Assembly (NCBI RefSeq): GCF_904846645.1
Contig: NZ_CAJHBO010000001.1
Coordinates: 62,001-126,000, forward strand
Origin: Psychrobacter sp. Pi2-1
GTDB taxonomy: Bacteria; Pseudomonadota; Gammaproteobacteria; Pseudomonadales; Moraxellaceae
Reading direction: 5' to 3'
Length of the DNA: 64,000 nucleotides
How positions within the stretch are numbered: position 1 is the stretch's first letter; the number at the start of each line of letters is the position of its first letter. Under the pieces are notes generated by a model. That model made no database searches, was not told where the DNA came from, and saw only the letters and a list, made by a program, of their open reading frames with translations. Both the position numbers and the translations under genes were made by a program. This document shows, piece after piece, positions 55,162-63,971 of the stretch.

Positions 55162-56862
55162 ATGAACAAAACTATGCTTAATCGCAGGCGTTTTTTGACA
55201 GGATCTTCTACCTTGTTAGGGGCATCCATGCTGTCCACCCTACCGTCTATTGCCAATAGTGCGCTCGGTAAAGGCCAGCAGAATGTAGCCGTCAACAGTG
55301 ATAAAGCCGACCATATCGTACCTATCCTAACCGGTAATGAGTTTGACCTGTATGTCAGCAAGAAGCCTGTCACTGTCAATGGCAAGTCGAGTATGGCAAC
55401 ACTGATTAATGACTCGCTACCAGCACCAACGCTAAAGATGCAAGAAGGCGATACAGTAACCATTCGTGTTCATAATCAGATGGATGAGTCGACCTCTATT
55501 CATTGGCATGGTCTGCTCGTCCCATTTGAGATGGATGGGGTGCCAGGTATCAGTTTCGATGGTATTCCTGCAAATAGTACCTTTACCTATAAATTCAAAC
55601 TTAAACAATCAGGCACCTATTGGTATCACTCACACAGTGGCTTTCAAGAGCAAACAGGAATGCTGGGTGCTATTGTCATTGAACCAAAAGGCCGTGAGCG
55701 TCATCCAGTCGCAGAAGACCATGTGATCGTGCTGAGTGATTGGACGCATCGCGATCCGCACAATCTCTTGAAGCTGCTCAAACAGCGCGCTGATTTTGAT
55801 AATTATCATCTGCCAGACTTCAAAAAACTATTGTCTGATATTGCCGCAACAGATTTAGAAGCCGTTTACGACAAGCGCAAAATGTGGAATCAGATGCGCA
55901 TGATGCCGACGGATTTTACTGATTTATCTGGCGAAAAGACCTTTACCTATCTAATGAATGGTAAAACCACAGCGGCTAATTGGACACAACTAGTAAAAGC
56001 AGGACAGCCCGTTAAATTACGCTTTATCAACGCTTCAGCGCAAACCATTTTTGATGTGCGTATACCGGGTCTCAAGATGACTGTGGTAGCAACAGATGGT
56101 ATTGATGTCGCACCCGTTGCGATTGATGATTTCCGCATTGGGGTGGCTGAGACCTATGATGTCATCGTCACGCCTACTCAAGACGCACATACGATATTTG
56201 CCCAAAACATCGATCGTTCAGGCTATGTCGCGACCACGCTTGCGACCAAAAAAGGTGCGCGAGCTGCCATACCTGCTATGGACAAGATCGAATGGTTGAC
56301 CATGGCCGATATGATGGGTGCGATGGGTGATAAAGGCTACAAAGCAAAACACGCCAAGACCGAGTATGACTTCAAATCTGATATGCGTGTCGACAGTCCA
56401 CGTATGAACCTAGATGATCCCGGTATCAACCTGCGTAATATCAATCGTGACGTGCTGAATTATAGTCAGCTGCGCTCTGTCGATGAGGCCATATTTGCAG
56501 AGCAGCGCAAGCCTACCCGAGAGATCGAGCTACATTTAACGGGTAACATGGAGCGCTATATTTGGGCGTTGGATGGTGTCATGTTTAAGGATGCAACCCC
56601 TGTCAATATTAAGCCAAACGAGCGCGTGCGTATCACCTTAGTCAATGACACGATGATGAACCATCCGATGCATCTGCATGGTATGTGGAGTGACTTGCGC
56701 ACGCCATCTGGAGACTTTCAAGTACGTAAACATACGATTGTGGTGCAGCCAGCGCAAAAGATTAGCTTCGATGTGACGGGAGAAGTTGGACGATGGGCAT
56801 GGCACTGTCATCTGCTGTATCACATGGAAGCCGGTATGTTCAGAGAAGTTGCCGTCGTTTAA
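55162..56862 (+). CDS. copA: Copper resistance multicopper oxidase CopA
   Basis: Periplasmic multicopper oxidase of 566 residues, thought to oxidise Cu(I) to the less toxic Cu(II). A Tat signal (NRRRFLTGSSTLLG) is at residues 7-20. Copper-binding motifs are HWHG near residue 114, WYHSHSG near 153, HPMHLHG near 500 and HCHLLYHMEAGM near 548; the final Met is the type 1 axial ligand. Relatives such as PcoA are near 600 residues and carry Met-rich MDHSxM repeats in the middle; these are largely missing here, and the repeats are instead found in the next gene. CopB starts 25 bases later. Confidence 0.95.
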   Translation: MNKTMLNRRRFLTGSSTLLGASMLSTLPSIANSALGKGQQNVAVNSDKADHIVPILTGNEFDLYVSKKPVTVNGKSSMATLINDSLPAPTLKMQEGDTVTIRVHNQMDESTSIHWHGLLVPFEMDGVPGISFDGIPANSTFTYKFKLKQSGTYWYHSHSGFQEQTGMLGAIVIEPKGRERHPVAEDHVIVLSDWTHRDPHNLLKLLKQRADFDNYHLPDFKKLLSDIAATDLEAVYDKRKMWNQMRMMPTDFTDLSGEKTFTYLMNGKTTAANWTQLVKAGQPVKLRFINASAQTIFDVRIPGLKMTVVATDGIDVAPVAIDDFRIGVAETYDVIVTPTQDAHTIFAQNIDRSGYVATTLATKKGARAAIPAMDKIEWLTMADMMGAMGDKGYKAKHAKTEYDFKSDMRVDSPRMNLDDPGINLRNINRDVLNYSQLRSVDEAIFAEQRKPTREIELHLTGNMERYIWALDGVMFKDATPVNIKPNERVRITLVNDTMMNHPMHLHGMWSDLRTPSGDFQVRKHTIVVQPAQKISFDVTGEVGRWAWHCHLLYHMEAGMFREVAVV

Positions 56863-56887
56863 CAAACCTTCGAATATGAGGCTTATT

Positions 56888-58153
56888 ATGAAAATATCTA
56901 AGAAAAATCTGCCATTCATTGGTTTGTCATCGCTAGTCTTGCTCACATCACCTTTTGCAACAGCTGCTGAGATGTCGAGTATGGATCATAGTGGCATGGA
57001 TATGTCTGGTATGGATCATAGCGGTATGGATATGTCAGGCGATATGTCTGGTATGGATCACAGCGGCATGGATATGTCAGGCGATATGTCTGGTATGGAT
57101 CACAGCGGCATGGACATGTCAGGCGATATGTCTGATATGGATCATAGTGGTATGGATATGTCGGGCGATATATCTGATATGGATCACAGTGGCATGGATA
57201 TGTCAGGCGATATGTCTGGTATGGATCACAGTGGCATGGATATGTCAGGTGATATGTCTGGTATGGATCACAGTGGCATGGATATGTCAGGCGACATGTC
57301 TGATATGGATCACAGTGGCATGGATATGTCAGGTGATATGTCTGGTATGGATCACAGTGGCATGGATATGTCAGGCGACATGTCTGATATGGATCACAGT
57401 GGCATGGATATGTCTGTTATGGATATGTCAGGGATGCAAGGTGGGCAGCCACCAGCTGATGCTCGCAATCCAGACTATTCAAATGGGGTTCCTTACGGGC
57501 AGTATGGTAAGCCAATGATGATGGGCAGCATGCCGTTATGGGGAGTCTCAGTAGACGACTTGGGCTATCAGTTTGATGAGGACCAAATCAACTTTGAGGC
57601 GACGGGTTGGTACGGTACTGACAGTAACCGTATAAGACTACGCACTGAAGGTAGTGCTCAGACTAAAGATGATAAAGAAATCGATAGCTTGAGCTCGCTT
57701 GCTTATTGGAAACCACTGAGTATTTTTTGGAATGGTGAAGCTGGTGTCGCTTATGATACTGAAAATGACAACGCTGCCCTTATGGCAGGCATTGTAGGCA
57801 CCGCGCCGTATTTCATCGAAACAGATGCGAGAGCCTACTTATATACCGATGGTCAACTTCGTCTTGATTTGGGCGCAGAGTACGAATGGCGTTTGGATCA
57901 GCATTGGGTTGTCATACCGGAGGTTGGATTGACTGCCTTTAGTAAAGATGACCATGATAATGGTATTACCAAAGGCTTTAATGAGATGGAAGCTGAGGTT
58001 AGGCTGACTTACGAGACGTTCAGTCGCCAGCTAGCACCTTATGTGGGTGTTAGTTATGAGACAGCGCTTGGCAAAGCTCGTGGTCAACGACGTCAAGAAG
58101 ATGAATCGGTTGATAGCAGTAGTTTGACTGCGGGAGTTAAATTCTGGTTTTAA
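56888..58153 (+). CDS. copB: Copper resistance protein CopB with Met/His repeat array
   Basis: Outer-membrane copper protein of 421 residues. The signal peptide (MKISKKNLPFIGL and onward to FATAA) is followed by eleven MDHSGMDMS units, then a linker (GMQGGQPPADARNPDYSNG) and a C-terminal beta-barrel from about residue 215 that ends with the aromatic VKFWF. The barrel half matches the CopB family; the repeats are the copper-binding part. ATG 56888 is the natural start; the same frame is open further upstream inside copA, but the signal peptide fixes the start. It is probably cotranscribed with copA. Confidence 0.93.
   Translation: MKISKKNLPFIGLSSLVLLTSPFATAAEMSSMDHSGMDMSGMDHSGMDMSGDMSGMDHSGMDMSGDMSGMDHSGMDMSGDMSDMDHSGMDMSGDISDMDHSGMDMSGDMSGMDHSGMDMSGDMSGMDHSGMDMSGDMSDMDHSGMDMSGDMSGMDHSGMDMSGDMSDMDHSGMDMSVMDMSGMQGGQPPADARNPDYSNGVPYGQYGKPMMMGSMPLWGVSVDDLGYQFDEDQINFEATGWYGTDSNRIRLRTEGSAQTKDDKEIDSLSSLAYWKPLSIFWNGEAGVAYDTENDNAALMAGIVGTAPYFIETDARAYLYTDGQLRLDLGAEYEWRLDQHWVVIPEVGLTAFSKDDHDNGITKGFNEMEAEVRLTYETFSRQLAPYVGVSYETALGKARGQRRQEDESVDSSSLTAGVKFWF
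56981..57415 (+). repeat. 42-bp tandem repeat array coding for MDHSGMDMSGDMSG
   Basis: A 30-base first unit, nine full 42-base units and a final partial unit, 11 copies of MDHSGMDMS in all. The units differ mainly at the last residue (G or D) and at third codon positions. One unit has DIS for DMS. Period-42 homology implies growth by slippage or recombination, so copy number may vary between strains. Confidence 0.9.
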
Positions 58154-58196
58154 CTGTCTACCCATTTTAATTCAACAAAACAATGGAGGTCATATC

Positions 58197-58664
58197 ATGG
58201 AAGCTGCTAAGCAAAAAAATATGAACCCTTATGTAAAATTTACCTTAATGATTCTGACATCGACTGTCATCATGTATATCATGATGTACTTCAATACCTA
58301 CCAGTGGGATCACATTTACTTTAGTGAAACCCGAGCTTATATGGCACTCTACATGGGTGCCGGTATGGCAGTCGTCATGTTGGCATTTATGACCAATATG
58401 TATAAAAAGACCAAGGTCAATTTGATGATCTATGGTCTAAGTGTATTGATGTTTGCAGTTGGTATCTGGGGCGTTAGATCTCAAGCGACTGTCGATCAAG
58501 TCGATTGGATGCAGGCGATGATACCGCATCACTCGATTGCCATTCTCACCAGTAGCCGCGCTGATATTGAAGATCCGCGTGTGCAACAGCTTGCTGATGA
58601 TATTATAAAAGCACAAAAGCGTGAAATCGCTGAGATGAAGCAGTTGATTGATGAGCTTGAATAA
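58197..58664 (+). CDS. DUF305 membrane protein of the copper island
   Basis: 155 residues. Three hydrophobic spans lie near residues 14-31, 47-66 and 76-92. The C-terminal DUF305 segment begins at VDWMQAMIPHHSIAILTS near residue 103, with the paired histidines and methionine that probably bind copper, and ends in an acidic helix. Such proteins recur in copper and metal resistance clusters, but their role is unproven. AATGGAGG precedes the ATG, 43 bases after copB, so it is the last gene of the copA-copB transcript. Confidence 0.88.
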   Translation: MEAAKQKNMNPYVKFTLMILTSTVIMYIMMYFNTYQWDHIYFSETRAYMALYMGAGMAVVMLAFMTNMYKKTKVNLMIYGLSVLMFAVGIWGVRSQATVDQVDWMQAMIPHHSIAILTSSRADIEDPRVQQLADDIIKAQKREIAEMKQLIDELE

Positions 58665-58699
58665 AAGAAAGCGGTGCCAGTGAACGCTGCGAAAAGCGA

Positions 58700-58912
58700 T
58701 TACTTTTTTCTGCTCAGACGCTCAATGACCCAGCTTGCTAGTGGGAAAGACACTAGCTGTGTCAGTGGAACCAGTATGATCGTTTCAATTAATACCACCA
58801 CTGGCAGGCTTAATCCTTGGGTCGCAGGCTGCAATAACGTTAATACAATTAGAAGTGTTGGATAAAGTCCGACGTATCCTACTAATATGAGTATAAGTTT
58901 GAAGAGCAACAT
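58700..58912 (-). pseudogene. C-terminal membrane fragment resembling a membrane-anchored antibiotic biosynthesis monooxygenase
   Basis: 70 residues with two spans: FKLILILVGYVGLYPTLLIVL and LPVVVLIETIILVPLTQLVS. The pattern (KL-L-LYP-LL-L-L, then LP-V-L...LT) matches the hydrophobic tail of membrane-anchored ABM-domain proteins, whose N-terminal catalytic domain is absent upstream. The region upstream is a broken LysR gene on the other strand. Probably a remnant; the match is by pattern only. Confidence 0.45.
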
Positions 58913-58918
58913 TTATGC

Positions 58919-59273
58919 GTGACGGGTTGTGAAAATACCTTTGCAACAGAGCCATTGACACTGGTGCAAGTGGCTGCACACGCGCAGCTAGTCGTGTCAC
59001 CCTCGCGTGCTAATTTACGTGGCTCTCATGATCAATGATTTGCAGAAAAAGGTCTAAAACGAAATATTGTGATGTCAGTTCCTAGCTTTTCGGCTGTACC
59101 AGATATTTTGCACACGACTGACATGATTGTGTTTTATCCTTCGCGATTATTGCCGAGCAGTAAGGTCAAAGAGCTTAAGGTTGAAGCATTGCCGCCTACT
59201 TTTTAAGGTCATCGCAGCATGGCACCCACGTGCTACTGACAGCGGCATACATCGTTGGTTGATTGAGCAATGA
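58919..59273 (+). pseudogene. Broken LysR-family regulator, effector domain remnant
   Basis: The plus frame from 58919 reads TEPLTLVQVAAHAQLVVSPS, then an in-frame TGA, then FAEKGLKRNIVMSVPSFSAV and PDILHTTDMIVFYPSRLLP, then a TAA. A shift of frame then gives IAAWHPRATDSGIHRWLIEQ and a stop at 59271-59273. These pieces are the C-terminal half of a LysR effector domain (VVSPSG..., KRxIxxSVPxFxAVPxIL, W-HPR-DxG-RWL). There are at least two nonsense changes and one frameshift, and the HTH domain is gone. It is dead, and possibly once controlled the neighbouring membrane fragment gene. Confidence 0.75.
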
Positions 59274-59449
59274 CGAAATCTATAATAAGTAACTTAGCTA
59301 TAGCCAACTTTAAAACGACATCGAACATTCTTAAACTTGATGTAAGTATTATCTAGACTAAAAACGGTCCTACACAAAATTCTGGACGGGTTCACATAAT
59401 CACGTTGATAACAGTTTCTTAAAATAACCGTCTCTTAAACATAGTTATC
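59274..59449. other. Degraded intergenic stretch
   Basis: AT-rich, follows the LysR remnant. It includes TCCTACACAAAATTCTGGAC near 59370, which looks like the end of an IS256/Mutator-type element (see findings), but no transposase is present. No gene is supported. Confidence 0.35.
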
Positions 59450-60373
59450 CTACGCAATACGCTCCAAATTGGGCATTAAATCATTGCTGCTTATCACTTT
59501 ATCAACATCAACATCAACATCAACAAACTCACCTTTACCCATGGCGCTAAGATTGTAGCCTGCAAACTCATGATATAAAGCGACCACATCACCCATGATT
59601 AAAAGTGCAGGTGTTGGCAGTTTTGCTTCAGCTTGCTGATCAGCGATATCACTTAATGTACCGATAAGTACTTGCTGCGTTGGCATACTAGCATGACTGA
59701 TGATAGCAAAAGGCGTTTCGCTGTCGCGCCCGCCTGCTATCAACCCTTGTGTCATCTCATGCAAACGGTGCAAACCCATATAAAACACAACTGTCTGGCT
59801 GCTGTCCATTAGCTCACTATAATCGTTATTAGGCGCGCCATTTTTTTTGCAAGCAGTGACAAACTTAACCGACTGAGCATGGTCACGGTGCGTTAGTGGA
59901 ATTCCTGCACGGCTAGCAGCGGCACTTGCGGCAGTGATACCTGGAATAGACTCAAAATGAATGCCATGACGCACCACTTCCTGTAGCTCTTCGCCGCCGC
60001 GCCCAAAAATAAAAGGATCGCCACCTTTTAGACGAACCACCATTTTACCTGCCAACGCGTGTTTGACCAGTAGCTCATTAATGCTCTCTTGTGGCAATGC
60101 ATGGTTGGCGCGGCGCTTACCAACGAATATTTTTTCAGCCGTGCTCGCGCACATATCCAAAACATCCTCAGACACCAGGCTGTCATACAACACTACCTCT
60201 GCGCGCTGCATCACCCGCCACGCTTTTAAGGTTAATAGCTCAGGGTCACCAGATCCTGCACCAATCAGATGCACAGTGCCTCTTTTGTTGCCAGTTTGCA
60301 CGTTTTCTGTGCCGTATTGACCCATTAGTGGATAGGCCTCATGCGTTGAGATAGCGGCAGATATATTGGTCAT
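59450..60373 (-). CDS. Uroporphyrinogen-III C-methyltransferase
   Basis: Makes precorrin-2, precursor of sirohaem, by double SAM-dependent methylation. This suits the nearby nitrate reductase, because sirohaem is needed by assimilatory nitrite reductase. Motifs: VHLIGAGSGDPELLTLKAW near residue 34, VVRLKGGDPFIFGRGGEE near residue 110, and IPGITAASAAASRAGIPLTHR near residue 140. I prefer ATG 60373 because AGGAGT lies seven bases upstream; the frame is open to 60436. This gives 307 residues, longer than CobA-type enzymes (~260) through an N-terminal ~30 residues and a Val-Asp repeat tail (VDVDVDV) coded by a 6-base repeat. It lacks the CysG oxidase/chelatase half. Confidence 0.9.
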   Translation of the reverse strand: MTNISAAISTHEAYPLMGQYGTENVQTGNKRGTVHLIGAGSGDPELLTLKAWRVMQRAEVVLYDSLVSEDVLDMCASTAEKIFVGKRRANHALPQESINELLVKHALAGKMVVRLKGGDPFIFGRGGEELQEVVRHGIHFESIPGITAASAAASRAGIPLTHRDHAQSVKFVTACKKNGAPNNDYSELMDSSQTVVFYMGLHRLHEMTQGLIAGGRDSETPFAIISHASMPTQQVLIGTLSDIADQQAEAKLPTPALLIMGDVVALYHEFAGYNLSAMGKGEFVDVDVDVDKVISSNDLMPNLERIA

Positions 60374-60530
60374 GATGGTGACTCCTAATAACAGCGTGAA
60401 TACAGCAAAATGGGCAACCAAAAGCAAAGTTGTCAATAAATCCCTACTCTACAATGGCTTATTGTTCATAACACAACACTCAACCGGTAGTTGCATATAA
60501 ACGGTTGCAAGCGACGTGCCATACCATCAT

Positions 60531-63500
60531 TTAAGCTTGCGCCAATGCGGCGCATTCTGCGATTAATGCGTTGATTTGCCCCACACAAGATCCACAATTG
60601 GTACCTGCCCGGCACTGCTTGCCCACTGCCGTCGCACTAGTACAACCCTGCTGTGTGATAGCGTTGAGAATAGTGTTTTTTCCAACCGACATACATGAGC
60701 ATACCAAGGGTCCTGGATCAACATACCCACTGGCAGGCCGTCCCGCGAGCAACCACTTATATCGTTGTTTGACAGGTATTTGGCTGGTATCCGTAAAGCA
60801 GCTATCGAGCCAATGTACACTCGGTAATTGCGTTTGCGTTGGAGCAACATAAACAGCCATGATCAGTTGTGTACTAGGCCTTTCATCATCTGATACTTGA
60901 CTAACTATAGCAGTGTTATTTGAGTCTATCTCAGGCGCAGCATGCGTCACAATAAAACGTAATTGATTCTGTACATTATCGACCGTAAACGCCGTATGCA
61001 TGACACGCTTTTGACAATTTGACTCTGATAATGATTGTATAGACGCTATAAACTGCTGCCAAAACTCGGGGCACGCTAAGGTACTGCTAGCCTCATCCAT
61101 TGGGCTAGCGAGATTGATCAATATACTGTTATTCTGATGACTCAAACTCCAAGTAAGTGCAGGTAGCTCCTCTGGTAAAATATTCTTTGAACGTGCCTCG
61201 TATTTTATTTTAGACAATTCTTTCTCTGACGCTTTGGCAGAAAAATTGGCCAAAATAGTACGTAGTTGCACTATAACGGCATCTTGCCATTCAGGATGCA
61301 CCAAAATCTTACCAAATGATTGCATAGGAACGGGCGTGACACTAATCGCCGTATTTTTGAGCTCTGGCTGCCCTGAATGCGGATCGACGACTGTTGGAAT
61401 AAGAGGGCCTACTCGGGCGAAGCTAGCAAAAGCATTGCTCCAATGCATGGGCATAAATGCATCACCAACGCGCAACGTATCGCTAATGGCAACTTGCGCC
61501 ATCACGGTACTCTCTGACTCGTTGCCATCCCTAGCCGTACTCATCACGGTATCATTGACTATGCCATTACTCGCCATGCCATTCTCATAGCTTTCATACT
61601 TTTCATACTTTTCATACTTTTCATACTTTTTGTAGTTTTCATACCTACGATGCAGTTGTACAAAGTCGTTGTCTTGAATACCCAGTTGCCGTGCATCATT
61701 AGGATGTATGGTCAGTGTCGGTATTGGCTGATGTTGATTTAACTGCGGTGCAAGGCCAGTGCGAGTCATGGTATGCCATTGATCACGCAGTCTGCCCGTA
61801 ATCAGGCGTACATGAACCACCTGGCTTTCAGATTGATTATTATGCTCAAACTCACGTTTAGAGAGTGGTCGATGCTCACCAATCAGTTGGGGTTTCTGCC
61901 TTCTTTGACGTCGATGCCCATTGGCCGTACTCGCTTCATCAGAGGGCGTAATAGCGATTAACTGTGACTTGGTAACAGTAGCAGCGGAATTAATAATCTC
62001 ATTTTCTAAAGGTTTTATCTTATCAATCATGGAGATACGCGTACCACCCCATTGAAACGGTAACATCTCTTCGTATGCTTGCTGACTGAGTACGATGGGC
62101 TGATATGTTTGATTGCCTTTATGATTAACATGTTGGCTAATATATTGGTGAGCAGATTTATCGGTTGGCATCTCATCTGTTATTAGAGCAGACAAGTCTT
62201 TGCTAAGATTCAGGTAGCGAGGATAGGTCTTATTGGAATGAGATACGCTTTGATTATGTGTATTACCATAAGCAGTCAATGCCACATGTTCGTTAAATAT
62301 CTCGCTAGGATGTTGGTAATCAAACCCCGTTAATCCCATGCGTATGGCAACTTGAGACAGTATCCACCAATCTGGTTTGGCAAGCCCTGGTGCAGGCATT
62401 AATTTCCGCTGACGAGAGATGCGCCGTTCAGAATTGGTGACCGTTCCAGATTTTTCACCCCACCCCTGAGCAGGCAATACAATATCGGCACACTTCACCG
62501 TATCACTGTCTACCGAGCAGTCAGAAACAATCACCAAATCACATTCAGCAAGCGCTTGGCGAAAATTATCCGCATCTGGCAAGCTGACCACAGGGTTGGT
62601 GGCCATAATCCAAATGGCCTTGATACGACCATCCAATATAGCAGAGACCGCATCGCAGGCTTTGACACCCACGTTTGGCGATATAGGTTGAGGCGACTGC
62701 CAAAAGTCTGCCACGAGCTGACGATGATCGGCATTGTCTAGTTCTAAATGCGCCGCTAACAAATTGGCAAGGGCGCCGACTTCTCGTCCACCCATTGCAT
62801 TAGGCTGTCCAGTAAGTGAAAACGGACTGGCCCCTACTTTGCCCACACGTCCTGTGAACAAATGGGTATTGATGATGGCATTGACCTTATCGGTTCCGCT
62901 TTGTGATTGATTGACGCCCATACTAAAGGCTGTGACTGTTTTATCAGTGGCGGCAACGCATTCATAGAACTGGCGGATACTATCAGCAGACACTTGGCAG
63001 GCGCTGGCGACTTCATCGATGCTCCATGCTTTGGCCGCATTCACCGCCTCGTCAACGCCCAAGCTTTGGCTAACATACTCATCATTTTGGCAACCCTGCT
63101 GATCTAGGTAATGCAGCAACCCATTATATAAATGTGTATCCGTGCCCGCAGCAATTGGTAAATGCAAATCGGCAAATTCACAAGAGTCCGTACGGCGCGG
63201 GTCTATCACAATCAGTTTTTTATTAGGATTGGCTTTTTTGGCTGCTAAAAATCGACCAAACAAAATAGGATGGCACCACGCCATATTGGAGCCTACCAGT
63301 ACCAATAAATCACAAGCTTCCAAATCTTCGTAATTACCCGGCACAAGGTCTGCGCCAAACGCGCGTTTGTGCCCAGCTACTGCGGATGACATACACAGCC
63401 GAGAGTTGGAGTCGATGTTATTATTACCGATAAATCCTTTTATAAACTTATTGGCCACGTAATAGTCTTCAGTCAGCAATTGACCTGAGACATAAAACAT

Positions 63501-63971
63501 AATGCTGTCTCGCCCGTGTTTGGCGATAGTGTCATTTAAACGACTGGCAACGTCCTCTAGTACGGTATCCCAGTCTGTCTGCTTTATAAATGGCTTCTCA
63601 GATAGGTCTTTAGCATTAAAATCACTACCCAATTGCATAGGCTGATGCTGTTTCATGACTGCTTGCTTGTTTTGATAATATGGCTCGGTCAAGCGGCGCG
63701 CGATGCCCAATGTTTGTGCCAGCGCACTCCCTTTTGAGCACAATTTACCAAAGTTAGCCGGATGCTCAGGATCTCCTTTGACACTCACCACCCCTGTCTC
63801 ATTCACGCTCGCCAAAACACCACACCCCACTCCGCAATAAGGGCAAGTCGTGCGGATAGTAGTGTTCGAGCTATTAATCAAATCACTATCAGATGACAAC
63901 GGTGCTTTTTTGATATGCTTGGCAGCACTTATATCATATATTTCAATGACTCGGCCTGTTGCTTTTTGCAC
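60531..63971 (-). CDS. nasA: Assimilatory nitrate reductase catalytic subunit with C-terminal BFD-like domain (5' end may lie outside window)
   Basis: Cytoplasmic molybdenum enzyme reducing nitrate to nitrite for nitrogen assimilation. It has an N-terminal [4Fe-4S] site C-x2-C-x3-C (TTCPYCGVGCGV, Cys43/46/50), molybdopterin domains (LLTEDYYVANKF, NSRLCMSSAVAGHKRAFG), a dinucleotide-binding domain (TGRLRDQWHTMTRTG) and a C-terminal BFD-type [2Fe-2S] domain (CSCMSVGKNTI and CRAGTNCGSC). At 1146 residues it exceeds typical NasA (~900); a tandem KYE insert lies near residue 776-794. The only in-window start is GTG 63971; no stop lies between it and the window end, so the true start may be outside. 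It precedes the methyltransferase gene by 157 bases. Confidence 0.92.
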   Translation of the reverse strand: MQKATGRVIEIYDISAAKHIKKAPLSSDSDLINSSNTTIRTTCPYCGVGCGVLASVNETGVVSVKGDPEHPANFGKLCSKGSALAQTLGIARRLTEPYYQNKQAVMKQHQPMQLGSDFNAKDLSEKPFIKQTDWDTVLEDVASRLNDTIAKHGRDSIMFYVSGQLLTEDYYVANKFIKGFIGNNNIDSNSRLCMSSAVAGHKRAFGADLVPGNYEDLEACDLLVLVGSNMAWCHPILFGRFLAAKKANPNKKLIVIDPRRTDSCEFADLHLPIAAGTDTHLYNGLLHYLDQQGCQNDEYVSQSLGVDEAVNAAKAWSIDEVASACQVSADSIRQFYECVAATDKTVTAFSMGVNQSQSGTDKVNAIINTHLFTGRVGKVGASPFSLTGQPNAMGGREVGALANLLAAHLELDNADHRQLVADFWQSPQPISPNVGVKACDAVSAILDGRIKAIWIMATNPVVSLPDADNFRQALAECDLVIVSDCSVDSDTVKCADIVLPAQGWGEKSGTVTNSERRISRQRKLMPAPGLAKPDWWILSQVAIRMGLTGFDYQHPSEIFNEHVALTAYGNTHNQSVSHSNKTYPRYLNLSKDLSALITDEMPTDKSAHQYISQHVNHKGNQTYQPIVLSQQAYEEMLPFQWGGTRISMIDKIKPLENEIINSAATVTKSQLIAITPSDEASTANGHRRQRRQKPQLIGEHRPLSKREFEHNNQSESQVVHVRLITGRLRDQWHTMTRTGLAPQLNQHQPIPTLTIHPNDARQLGIQDNDFVQLHRRYENYKKYEKYEKYEKYESYENGMASNGIVNDTVMSTARDGNESESTVMAQVAISDTLRVGDAFMPMHWSNAFASFARVGPLIPTVVDPHSGQPELKNTAISVTPVPMQSFGKILVHPEWQDAVIVQLRTILANFSAKASEKELSKIKYEARSKNILPEELPALTWSLSHQNNSILINLASPMDEASSTLACPEFWQQFIASIQSLSESNCQKRVMHTAFTVDNVQNQLRFIVTHAAPEIDSNNTAIVSQVSDDERPSTQLIMAVYVAPTQTQLPSVHWLDSCFTDTSQIPVKQRYKWLLAGRPASGYVDPGPLVCSCMSVGKNTILNAITQQGCTSATAVGKQCRAGTNCGSCVGQINALIAECAALAQA
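61592..61646 (-). repeat. 9-bp tandem repeat (KYE)n inside nasA
   Basis: TTTTCATAC repeated about six times, two units diverged (one reads TTTTTGTAG, encoding YKK). On the coding strand it spells alternating Lys-Tyr-Glu. It is in frame (unit of 9), so slippage would keep the protein readable. It sits in a loop of the dinucleotide-binding region. Confidence 0.85.

Noticed and set aside
56955-57518. Open frame of 187 residues overlapping the copB repeat (Trp/Ile/Cys-rich)
   Set aside because: It is the +1 shadow of the 42-bp repeat array; a multiple of three in the repeat keeps all frames open. No ribosome site or family resemblance.
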